A stretch of 64,000 bases of DNA from Roseovarius sp. ZX-A-9 (GTDB lineage: Bacteria > Pseudomonadota > Alphaproteobacteria > Rhodobacterales > Rhodobacteraceae): positions 62,001 through 126,000 of the forward strand of contig NZ_JAPWHW010000013.1 of NCBI RefSeq assembly GCF_028369135.1, written 5' to 3'. The notes under the pieces were generated by a model that had not been told where the DNA came from, made no database searches, and was given only the letters and a program-made list of their open reading frames with translations. Shown here one piece after another: positions 56,943 through 64,000 of this stretch. Position numbers and translations under genes: made by a program. Each line of letters starts with the position of its first letter. The stretch's first letter is position 1.

Positions 56943-59366
56943 ATGAAAACCCTCCCGCCCATTTTTCACCACTGGTTCGACACCCGTGGCTGGCAGGTCC
57001 ACCCGCACCAGCAGGCAATGCTGGAGCGCAAGGATGCCCCCGCCCTGCTGCTGATCGCCCCCACGGGCGGCGGCAAGACGCTGGCGGGGTTCCTGCCCAC
57101 TTTGGTCGATCTGGCGGAGGGTTATCACGCTGGGTTGCACACGCTCTATATCTCCCCTCTCAAGGCACTTGCGGCTGACATCCGGCGAAACCTGACGACC
57201 CCCGTGACCGAGATGGGCCTGCCCATCCGGATCGAAGACCGCACCGGCGATACATCCCAAAGCGCCAAGCGCCGCCAACGCGTCGATCCGCCGCATATCC
57301 TGCTGACCACGCCAGAGAGCCTGGCGCTACTGACCTCCTACGAGGATGCGCCACGCATATTCGCAGGGCTGAAGCGCGTCGTGGTGGATGAAATCCATGC
57401 CCTCACCGAGAGCAAGCGCGGCGATCAACTGATGCTGGCGCTGGCACGGTTGCAGACGCTCTGCCCCGATCTGCGGCGGGTTGGCCTGTCGGCGACGGTC
57501 GAGGATCCGGAAGCGATTGCAAGGTTGCTTGCCCGGCACCCGGACAAGTGCGAGATCCTGCTGGCCGATCCCGGTCCCGATCCCGACATCGCCATGCTCC
57601 AAATTGATGAGCCGCCCCCTTGGGCTGGCGGTGGCGCGGCCCATTCGATCCCTGCGGTGATGGATCAGATCCGCAAGCACAACACCACGCTGATCTTTCA
57701 CAACACCCGCGCGCAGGCCGAAATTTTCTTTCGTAATCTATGGCTTGCTAATAATGACAACCTGCCTATCGGCATCCACCACGGTAGCCTTGACCGAACG
57801 CAGCGACAGCGCGTCGAGGGCGCGATGCAGCGCGGCGAACTGCGCGCAATCGTCTGCACCGGCAGTCTTGATCTGGGGATCGACTGGGGCGACGTGGATC
57901 TGGTGATACAGGTCGGCGCGCCCAAGAACGTCAAGCGACTCGTGCAGCGGATCGGCCGCGCCAATCACCGCTACAACGCGCCCTCCAAGGCGCTCCTGGT
58001 GCCCGCCAACCGGTTCGAGGTGGTCGAGTGCCGCGCCGCGCTGCAAGCGGTTGCAGAGCATGATCTGGACGGCGATCCGCGCGGCCCCGGTCCGCTCGAC
58101 GTGCTGTGTCAACAGATCCTGATCACCGCCTGCGCGGGGCCGTTCGACGCCGACACGCTCTATGCAGAGGTGATCACCGCCGGGCCCTATGCCGTGCTCA
58201 CACGCGCCGATTTCGACGCCTGTCTCGATTTCTGCGCCACCGGTGGCTATGCGCTGCGCAGCTATGACCAGTGGCAGCGGCTGCTCCGGCGTCCCGATGG
58301 CCTGTGGCAATTGCGTGATCCGCGCAGCACAAGGCTGATCCGGATGAACCTCGGGACGATACAGGACAGCGATCTGCTGAAAGTGCGGATGAAACGCGCG
58401 CGCGGAGGCAAGCCCCTGGGCGAGGTGGAAGAGGCATTTGCCGCGACGCTCACGCCTGGCGATACCTTTTTGATCGGCGGCCAGGTGGTGCGCTACGAGG
58501 GCCTGCGCGAGATGACCGTCGAAGTGTCTCGCGACAAGGGACGCAAGCCCAAGATCGCGACGTTCTCCGGCACGAAGTTCGCCACTTCCACCCAGCTCAG
58601 TCAGCGCATTCTGACCATGTTCGCGCAAGACGACTGGCCGGAACTGCCGGACCACACACGCGACTGGCTGCATCTGCAACGGCAGATGTCACGTCTGCCC
58701 CAGCGCGGGCGGCTGCTGATCGAGAGCTTTGCGCATGAGGGGGGCGAACATGCCTGCATCTACGGTTTTGCCGGGCGCAACGCCCAGCAGACGCTGGGGC
58801 TGCTTCTAACCAACCGGATGGAGGCGCTGGGGCTGGCGCCGCTCGGCTTCGTGGCAACCGACTACGCGACGCTGATCTGGGGGCTGGAGCCACTGACCGA
58901 CCCCGGTCCGCTGTTTGACCCTACCGGTCTGCGCGAGGGGCTGGACACCTGGCTGATGGGCAATGCGGTGATGAAGCGGACCTTCCGCACCTCGGCCACG
59001 ATCGCGGGGCTGATCAACCGCAACACGCCGCAGGCGCGCAAATCCGGGCGGCAGGCGACGTTTTCCTCGGATATCCTTTATGACACGCTGGCACGCTACG
59101 ATCCAGACCACCTATTGCTGCGCATCACCCGGCAAGAGGCGATGCGCGGTCTCGTGGATTTTGGCCGGATCGAGGAGATGATCGCACGGATTGGCGGGCG
59201 GATCGACCTGGTGCGTCTGCCGCGCGTCTCGCCTCTGGCCGCGCCGCTCTTTCTGGAAGTCGGGCGCACGCCGGTAGAGGGCGCAGGCGTAGAACGCCTG
59301 ATGGATGAAGAGACAAAGCGGCTGATGGAGGCGTCAGGGCTCGGCGCACTGCCCGGCGCGCCGTAA
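56943..59366 (+). CDS. Ligase-associated DEXH-box helicase (Lhr family)
   Basis: An 807-residue superfamily 2 helicase. Motif I is LLIAPTGGGKTLAGF (about 37-48), motif II VVDEIHAL, and motif VI VQRIGRANHRYN; the C-terminal half has the Lhr-type winged-helix and extra domains. This subgroup normally forms a DNA-repair cluster with an ATP-dependent DNA ligase, an exonuclease-like metallo-beta-lactamase protein and the phosphoesterase PdeM. None of those is seen on either side here, though only 7 kb remain downstream. The start ATG follows GGGAGGA, 76 bp after the AAA+ ATPase gene. Confidence 0.88.
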   Translation: MKTLPPIFHHWFDTRGWQVHPHQQAMLERKDAPALLLIAPTGGGKTLAGFLPTLVDLAEGYHAGLHTLYISPLKALAADIRRNLTTPVTEMGLPIRIEDRTGDTSQSAKRRQRVDPPHILLTTPESLALLTSYEDAPRIFAGLKRVVVDEIHALTESKRGDQLMLALARLQTLCPDLRRVGLSATVEDPEAIARLLARHPDKCEILLADPGPDPDIAMLQIDEPPPWAGGGAAHSIPAVMDQIRKHNTTLIFHNTRAQAEIFFRNLWLANNDNLPIGIHHGSLDRTQRQRVEGAMQRGELRAIVCTGSLDLGIDWGDVDLVIQVGAPKNVKRLVQRIGRANHRYNAPSKALLVPANRFEVVECRAALQAVAEHDLDGDPRGPGPLDVLCQQILITACAGPFDADTLYAEVITAGPYAVLTRADFDACLDFCATGGYALRSYDQWQRLLRRPDGLWQLRDPRSTRLIRMNLGTIQDSDLLKVRMKRARGGKPLGEVEEAFAATLTPGDTFLIGGQVVRYEGLREMTVEVSRDKGRKPKIATFSGTKFATSTQLSQRILTMFAQDDWPELPDHTRDWLHLQRQMSRLPQRGRLLIESFAHEGGEHACIYGFAGRNAQQTLGLLLTNRMEALGLAPLGFVATDYATLIWGLEPLTDPGPLFDPTGLREGLDTWLMGNAVMKRTFRTSATIAGLINRNTPQARKSGRQATFSSDILYDTLARYDPDHLLLRITRQEAMRGLVDFGRIEEMIARIGGRIDLVRLPRVSPLAAPLFLEVGRTPVEGAGVERLMDEETKRLMEASGLGALPGAP

Positions 59367-59374
59367 GCCTGCGC

Positions 59375-59773
59375 TTACCCCGCCTGAATGCTTTCAAGAT
59401 AGGCCAGCAGTGCAGCCAGCGGGCGCGGCGTTGGCGTCAAGGTGCCATCGCCCGTGTCCACCGGAACGGTGGGGCCGGTCAGCAACGCACCGAATTCCGG
59501 CATTTGCTGGCCGGGTTGAGCCGCACGGTGATAGCCGTCGATCGTCGACAAGACGCGGGCACGCGGAAACACCCCATTCCGAGACAACACCGTGAGGTTA
59601 GCCGGCTTGGGGTCAACCACCGATGCCCAAGCGCCATCACCTTTGCCCGTCGCGCCGTGGCACTGGCTGCAATACTGCGCGTATAGCGCGCGGCCTTCAT
59701 CCGGCTCCGGCATGGATACGGTTGTGCATGCGACCAGAAAGCCGAGGATTGTCAGGGATATCAGATACTTCAT
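59375..59773 (-). CDS. Lipoprotein-type c-type cytochrome
   Basis: A 132-residue exported monoheme cytochrome. The signal ends in a lipobox-like FLVAC (Cys16), and the heme motif is YCSQCHGATGKGDG (CxxCH, about residues 37-41). The axial Met is likely in QQMPEFG. Such small cytochromes carry single electrons in the periplasm; the partner is unknown. The start ATG at 59773 has GGAGG upstream. It stands between convergent and codirectional genes with no obvious operon partner. Confidence 0.88.
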   Translation of the reverse strand: MKYLISLTILGFLVACTTVSMPEPDEGRALYAQYCSQCHGATGKGDGAWASVVDPKPANLTVLSRNGVFPRARVLSTIDGYHRAAQPGQQMPEFGALLTGPTVPVDTGDGTLTPTPRPLAALLAYLESIQAG

Positions 59774-59923
59774 GATGGGCCTCCTGCCCGCAACCTGCGT
59801 GGTTTGGCGCCGAGGCGCCTTGATCTGGCGCAACGCGCCCCGAAACGCCCCGCTCCGTGGCACCCCGCCCATGTCACCGTCGCACTGGCGAGGCGGCTCC
59901 GCAAGGGACCACGGAACCGCTAA

Positions 59924-61498
59924 TCAGGCCAGCTTGCCAGCCAGCGCCCGATCAATCAGCGCGATTGTCTCATCCACACCGTAAAGCGCGATGAACCCGC
60001 CGAACCGCGGCCCCTGGCTCGCGCCCAGCAGCACCTCGTAGAGCGCCTTGAACCAGTCGCGCAGAGGATCGAACCTGTCACGCCCCACCGTATAAACCAC
60101 CGATTGCAATGCCTCGTCTTCCAACGGACCATCGTATTCGGACAATGCCGTGCGCAGCGCCTGCAACGCTTCACGCTCAACCTCTGTCGGAGCGCGGTAG
60201 ACTTTCTGCGGTTTCACGAAATCGTTGTAGTAGCGCAGCGCAAATCCCACGGCCTGATCCATGTCGGGATGGGTCTCGGCACTGGTCTCGGGCGCGTAAC
60301 GCTGGATGAAGCCCCAGAGTTGATCCTTTTCCTCGGCCCCGGCGACGGAGGCAAGGTTTAGCAACATCGCGAAGGGCACCACCATATTGCTGGTGGGCAC
60401 GTTCTGCCCGTGGATATGAAACACGGGGTTATTCACCTGCGCCGCAGCGTCTTGGTTTGGAAAGGCGCGCAATTGCTGATGGTATTCATCCACTGCCTTG
60501 GGGATCACGTCGAAATGCATCCGCTTGGCCGTCTTGGGCTTTTGGTACATGAAATACGACAGGCTCTCGGTCGCGGCATAGCTGAGCCACTCGTCAATCG
60601 AGATGCCGTTGCCCGAGGATTTGCTGATCTTCTGCCCACCCTCGTCGAGGAACAGCTCGTAGGTGAAATGCTCGGGCTTGCGACCACCGAGAATCTCGCA
60701 AATCCGGTCATAGATCGGCGTGTTGGTGCTGTGATCCTTGCCGTACATCTCGAAATCGACATCCAGCGCCGCCCAACGCGCGCCGAAATCCGGCTTCCAT
60801 TGCAATTTGACATTACCACCAGTGACCGGCAGCGTCATTTCGCTGCCGTCTTCGTCATCAAAGGTGATCGTGCCTGCCTTCGCATCCACATGCTTGATCG
60901 GGACATACATGACCCGCCCGGTTACGGGGTGAATCGGCAGAAAGATCGAATAGGTTTGCTGGCGTTCTTCACGCAAACTCTTGAGCATAACCTTCATCAC
61001 GTCGTCGTAGCGTTCGGCGGCGCGCAACAGCACCTCGTCGAACTGGCCCGACCGGTAGAATTCGGTGGCCGAAATGAATTCGTACTCGAACCCGAAAGTG
61101 TCGAGGAAACGCCGCAGCATGGCGTTGTTATGCCCGCCAAAGCTCTGGTATTTTCCGAAGGGGTCCGGCACCGAAGTCAGCGGCTTTTGCAAATGCTCTT
61201 GCAGGGCTTCGGGGTTCGGCACGTTGCCGGGGACCTTGCGCATACCGTCGAGGTCGTCCGAGAAGCAGAGCAGCTTGGTCGGGATATCGCTGATCAATTC
61301 GAATGCGCGGCGGATCATCGTGGTCCGCGCAACCTCGCCAAACGTACCGATATGCGGCAAGCCACTGGGGCCATAGCCGGTTTCGAACAAGACATAGCCC
61401 TTGGCGGGCGGGGCCTTTTCGTACCGTTTCAGCACACGGCGCGCTTCTTCAAAAGGCCAGGCTTTCGATTGCATCGCGGCGTCGCGCAGATCGGACAT
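59924..61498 (-). CDS. lysS: Lysyl-tRNA synthetase, class I
   Basis: A 524-residue class I (archaeal-type) LysRS charging tRNA with lysine. The HIGH motif is [13 protein letters not shown] (about 47-59), and the KMSKS motif is [10 protein letters not shown] around residue 290. The tail contains the all-helical anticodon-binding domain. Most bacteria use the unrelated class II enzyme; class I is known in some alphaproteobacteria, including Rhodobacteraceae, and spirochaetes. The ATG at 61498 has AGGAG eight bases upstream; a GTG nine bases earlier is unlikely. It is divergent from the TerB-like gene. Confidence 0.95.
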   Translation of the reverse strand: MSDLRDAAMQSKAWPFEEARRVLKRYEKAPPAKGYVLFETGYGPSGLPHIGTFGEVARTTMIRRAFELISDIPTKLLCFSDDLDGMRKVPGNVPNPEALQEHLQKPLTSVPDPFGKYQSFGGHNNAMLRRFLDTFGFEYEFISATEFYRSGQFDEVLLRAAERYDDVMKVMLKSLREERQQTYSIFLPIHPVTGRVMYVPIKHVDAKAGTITFDDEDGSEMTLPVTGGNVKLQWKPDFGARWAALDVDFEMYGKDHSTNTPIYDRICEILGGRKPEHFTYELFLDEGGQKISKSSGNGISIDEWLSYAATESLSYFMYQKPKTAKRMHFDVIPKAVDEYHQQLRAFPNQDAAAQVNNPVFHIHGQNVPTSNMVVPFAMLLNLASVAGAEEKDQLWGFIQRYAPETSAETHPDMDQAVGFALRYYNDFVKPQKVYRAPTEVEREALQALRTALSEYDGPLEDEALQSVVYTVGRDRFDPLRDWFKALYEVLLGASQGPRFGGFIALYGVDETIALIDRALAGKLA

Positions 61499-61619
61499 TT
61501 GAAACACTCCTGATTTCCCGCGGCACTTGAGCGCGCCACAGGTCCGCTGCTACCTATTGCCGAGGCAGGCCACAGTCAATATTCTCTGGCGCAACGCCCC
61601 GCGCAAAGGACCCCCCCCG

Positions 61620-62045
61620 ATGACCGACCAAATCCAACACCCCCTCAGCCCGCAGGATTGTCTTGTCGCTGTAATGGTCGCAGTTTCGGCCTCGGATGAG
61701 AACATCCGTACCGCGGAACTCGTCAAGATCGAGACAGCAGTGAACAACCTGCCCGTGTTCGCGGATTATGATCTGGACCGTATGAACAGCACCGCACAGA
61801 CGGTCTTTGACCTGTTTGCAGTCGAGGAAGGGCTTGATGCGCTCTTTGGCCTCTTGCGCGACAACCTACCCGAACGCCTTTATGAAACCGCCTATGCACT
61901 GGCCTGCGATGTGGCCGCCGCCGATGGCAAGCTTGAGCATTCCGAATTGCGGTTGCTCGAGGAAATCCGCTATGAGCTGAACATCGACCGCCTGCACGCC
62001 GCCGCGATCGAGCGCGGATCGCGGGCACGGCACATGACGCTCTGA
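61620..62045 (+). CDS. TerB-like helical protein
   Basis: A 141-residue cytoplasmic, all-helical protein. The TerB/DjlA N-terminal fold is indicated by CLVAVMVAVSASDENIRTAELVKIETAV and ALACDVAAADGKLEHSELRLLEEIRYELNID, the acidic helix ends that bind metal in this fold. The family was named from tellurite resistance loci, but most members have unknown roles. The start ATG follows AAAGGA nine bases away. It precedes the RAM-domain and FAD oxidoreductase genes with a gap of 73 bp and may be cotranscribed. Confidence 0.82.
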   Translation: MTDQIQHPLSPQDCLVAVMVAVSASDENIRTAELVKIETAVNNLPVFADYDLDRMNSTAQTVFDLFAVEEGLDALFGLLRDNLPERLYETAYALACDVAAADGKLEHSELRLLEEIRYELNIDRLHAAAIERGSRARHMTL

Positions 62046-62118
62046 GAGCAACCCCAAATCGGCATTTCCATTGGCTCGAATCAACGGCTTAATGGGTACG
62101 ACAGATCAGGAGACCCCT

Positions 62119-62355
62119 ATGCGTTGCGTTTTCGTGAACATCCGCTGCCGCCCCGGCACCACCTACACGGTCGCCGAGAAAATCGCTCTGCGCGAGTTGC
62201 ATTCAGAACTATATTCGACCTCCGGACCGTTCGACCTGTTGCTCAAGCTCTACATCCCTGAAGACGAGGATGTGGGCAAATTCATCAATGATGGCCTGCT
62301 TGGCATCGACGGCATCGAACGGACCGAAACAACCCTGACATTCAAGGCATTCTGA
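62119..62355 (+). CDS. Stand-alone Lrp/AsnC ligand-binding (RAM) domain protein
   Basis: A 78-residue protein made only of the RAM (regulation of amino acid metabolism) domain of Lrp/AsnC regulators. It has the alpha-beta sandwich pattern CVFVNIRCRPGTTYTVAEKIALRELHSELYSTSGPFDLLLKLYIPEDEDVGKFI and no helix-turn-helix. It could bind an amino acid or form mixed oligomers with full Lrp proteins. The start has AGGAGA upstream. It is four bases from the FAD oxidoreductase start, so the two are almost certainly cotranscribed; a ligand related to that enzyme's substrate is a guess. Confidence 0.87.
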   Translation: MRCVFVNIRCRPGTTYTVAEKIALRELHSELYSTSGPFDLLLKLYIPEDEDVGKFINDGLLGIDGIERTETTLTFKAF

Positions 62356-62358
62356 TCC

Positions 62359-63774
62359 ATGTCCAAGCTGATCGAGGCGCTCGCCGGGATTACCGGTCCC
62401 GCTCATGTTTTGACCGGTGCCGACGCCGCACCCTACACCGTCGACTGGGAAGACACGCCCCAGGGTGATCCGATCGCGGTGGTCCGGCCTGCCAACACGG
62501 CCGAAGTATCTGCCATTCTGCGCCTGGCGAATGAAACGCACACGCCTGTCGTGCCGATTTCCGGCAATACCAGCCTCGCGGGCGGCACCGCGGCCGACGG
62601 GGCGATCCTGCTGTCCATGGCGCGGATGAATGCCATTCGTGATATTCGCCCTTCGGCACGCACGGCGGTGGTCGAGGCTGGCGCGATCCTGAGCAGCATC
62701 CATGACGCCGTGGCTGAACATGGTCTGGTCTTTCCGCTGTTTTTCGGCGCGCGCGGCTCGGCGATGATCGGCGGCGCGCTGTCGACCAATGCCGGCGGCT
62801 CCAACGTGGTGCGTTACGGCAATACCCGCGATCTGTGTCTTGGCATCGAAGCCGTGCTGCCCTCCGGCGAGGTCGTGGACCTGATGCGCCAGTTGCACAA
62901 GGACAATTCCGGTTACGACTTGCGCCATCTGCTGATCGGCGCCGAGGGTACGCTCGGGATCATCACCGCCGCCGTGCTCAAGCTGTATCCCGCCCCATTG
63001 GCTCACGCCACCGCGATGCTGGCGGTCGAAAGCGTGGATGATGCGCTGGGTCTGCTCAACCGGTTGCAGCGCGAAACAGGCGGTGCGGTGCAGGCGTTCG
63101 AATACATGCCCCGCGCCTATATCGACGCGCATCTGGAACGCTTCCCGGACGCGCGCGCGCCGTTCGACGAAAGCCACGACATCAATATCTTGCTGGAGAT
63201 CGCCACCACCCGCCCGGACGAGGCTGCGCCCGGCGACGACGGCCAGACCCCGATTGCCGCGCATCTCGAAGCGGCCCTGGCCGCGCTTTTCGAGGATGGC
63301 AAACTGATCGACGCCGTGGTGGCACAGAACGAAGCGCAACGCGCCGAAATGTGGGCCCGCCGAGAGGCCGCCGCCGAGGTCTGCCGCCTGCATGATCCGA
63401 TCATCATCAACGATATCGCGGTACCGCTCGACCAGATGCAGACGCTGCTGGACCGGATCGAAGCGATCATTGCGGCGCATGATCCAGCCGCTCGGGATAT
63501 CACGGTGGGGCATCTGGGTGACGGCAACCTGCATTTCTCGTGCTGGCCCTCGACCGATGACACCGCCGTGCATGACGCGATCCACGACGAAGTCGAGCAG
63601 GCGACCATCGATCTGGGCGGCAGCTTTTCGGCAGAGCACGGCATCGGCACGCATAAGCGCGACAGCATGGCCAAGCACAAAAACCCCGGCGCGCTGAGCG
63701 CGATGTGGGCGATCAAGACTGCGCTTGATCCGAACGGCATCCTCAACCCCGGCAAGGTCCTGCCAGACGCCTGA
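62359..63774 (+). CDS. FAD-binding oxidoreductase, GlcD/D-2-hydroxyacid dehydrogenase type (second copy)
   Basis: A 471-residue flavoprotein of the same family as the gene at 26022-27443. FAD-binding blocks are VPISGNTSLAGG, SAMIGGALSTNAGG and LLIGAEGTLGIITAA, and the C-terminal metal-type motif is GHLGDGNLHFS with HGIGTHKRDS near the end. The two paralogues share motif order and length but differ in the first third. It should oxidise a D-2-hydroxyacid and feed electrons to a carrier. The start follows the RAM-domain stop by three bases. A hairpin ends the gene. Confidence 0.9.
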   Translation: MSKLIEALAGITGPAHVLTGADAAPYTVDWEDTPQGDPIAVVRPANTAEVSAILRLANETHTPVVPISGNTSLAGGTAADGAILLSMARMNAIRDIRPSARTAVVEAGAILSSIHDAVAEHGLVFPLFFGARGSAMIGGALSTNAGGSNVVRYGNTRDLCLGIEAVLPSGEVVDLMRQLHKDNSGYDLRHLLIGAEGTLGIITAAVLKLYPAPLAHATAMLAVESVDDALGLLNRLQRETGGAVQAFEYMPRAYIDAHLERFPDARAPFDESHDINILLEIATTRPDEAAPGDDGQTPIAAHLEAALAALFEDGKLIDAVVAQNEAQRAEMWARREAAAEVCRLHDPIIINDIAVPLDQMQTLLDRIEAIIAAHDPAARDITVGHLGDGNLHFSCWPSTDDTAVHDAIHDEVEQATIDLGGSFSAEHGIGTHKRDSMAKHKNPGALSAMWAIKTALDPNGILNPGKVLPDA

Positions 63775-63780
63775 AGAATT

Positions 63781-63808
63781 GGCGCGGCCCCGCGTCACGG
63801 GCCGCGCC
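63781..63808. terminator. Hairpin between convergent FAD oxidoreductase and GcvT-domain genes
   Basis: GGCGCGGCCC (63781-63790) pairs with GGGCCGCGCC (63799-63808). It lies six bases after one stop codon and eight bases before the other, so it can end both transcripts. Only a short T pair follows on the plus strand. Confidence 0.65.
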
Positions 63809-63816
63809 TTGGTAGC

Positions 63817-64000
63817 TCAAGCCTTGGCGCGCGCGCCCTTGGGGTCGTACATCGGGCGCAGGCTGACTTCGGCCGCAACCCGCGTGCCGGCCACGTCGAT
63901 CTCGTAGGACGAGGCCAGCAACTGTTCTGCAGTCTCACCTTCGCAGGGCACGTAGCCCATACCGATGGCACCGCCCAGCGTATGACCGTAATTGCCGGAG
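63817..64000 (-). CDS. GcvT-domain dehydrogenase, C-terminal end (dimethylglycine/sarcosine dehydrogenase-like)
   Basis: The last 60 residues of a gene that continues past the right edge. The end reads NYGHTLGGAIGMGYVPCEGE, then YEIDVAGTRVAAEVSLRPMYDPKGARAKA. This is the C-terminal barrel of the GcvT fold as found in folate-linked dimethylglycine or sarcosine dehydrogenases and in aminomethyltransferases; the MYDP ending is typical of the flavoprotein dehydrogenases. Which enzyme it is cannot be settled without the rest of the gene. Confidence 0.72.
   Translation of the reverse strand, partial: SGNYGHTLGGAIGMGYVPCEGETAEQLLASSYEIDVAGTRVAAEVSLRPMYDPKGARAKA

Noticed and set aside
62209..63798. 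Minus-strand frame of more than 500 codons over the last FAD oxidoreductase
   Set aside because: Antisense shadow of a gene with intact FAD-binding motifs.

Overview
The window looks like chromosomal core DNA from an alphaproteobacterium of the Rhodobacteraceae (Roseobacter/Rhodobacter lineage). It is GC-rich and densely packed. The gene order around ctaC-ctaB-small ORF-ctaG-ctaE-surf1, the class I lysyl-tRNA synthetase, the gcvT-gcvH-gcvP operon behind a tandem glycine riboswitch, FnrL-like boxes with TTGAC half-sites, and a Tad pilus locus with short DW-type Flp pilins all point that way. I could not fix a genus from the sequence alone. I saw no rRNA, convincing tRNA, insertion sequence, prophage or CRISPR array.

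Layout. 1-6.5 kb: 3' end of an ABC-F gene (ettA-like), an orphan BrnA-type antitoxin, a geranylgeranyl-reductase-family flavoprotein, a cold-shock protein, and a tesA-like esterase whose start codon overlaps that of a divergent YbbA/YbbP-type ABC exporter. 6.5-11.3 kb: glycine cleavage operon gcvT-gcvH-gcvP on the minus strand with its riboswitch. 11.4-22.4 kb: an NsrR-like Fe-S regulator, gamma-glutamylcyclotransferase, MATE exporter, gltX, a Tat-exported metallo-beta-lactamase-fold protein, a zincin, nadE, a secreted 18-repeat MORN protein, and leuA preceded by a leucine-rich leader peptide and a set of hairpins. 22.4-29.5 kb: cupin, acyl-CoA synthetase, an iron-binding periplasmic protein behind two iron-box-like sites, an FAD oxidoreductase, a GNAT acetyltransferase and an M16 peptidase. 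29.6-35.3 kb: aa3-type cytochrome oxidase subunits II and III with assembly factors, followed by surf1 and thrC, apparently one long minus-strand transcription unit running into M16 and GNAT. 35.5-43.1 kb: tldD, a broken dprA, topA, an L,D-transpeptidase and a 3-oxoacid CoA-transferase pair.

43.2-56.9 kb: a lytic transglycosylase and then the Tad (tight adherence) locus: two flp pilins, cpaB, cpaC, an OmpA-like lipoprotein, cpaE, cpaF, tadB, tadC, two TPR lipoproteins, the prepilin peptidase cpaA, and an uncharacterised AAA+ ATPase. Terminator-like hairpins split the locus into several units. No tadE/F/G minor pilin is present here. 56.9-64 kb: a ligase-associated DEXH helicase without its usual partners, a c-type cytochrome lipoprotein, class I lysS, a TerB-like protein, a stand-alone RAM domain, a second FAD oxidoreductase paralogous to the one at 26-27.4 kb, and the 3' end of a GcvT-domain dehydrogenase.

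The observations most worth following are the candidate leucine attenuator in front of leuA, the dprA pseudogene (large in-frame deletion plus frameshift), the tandem iron-box candidates, the recurring small palindromes and 11-bp repeats, and the Tad-linked AAA+ ATPase.
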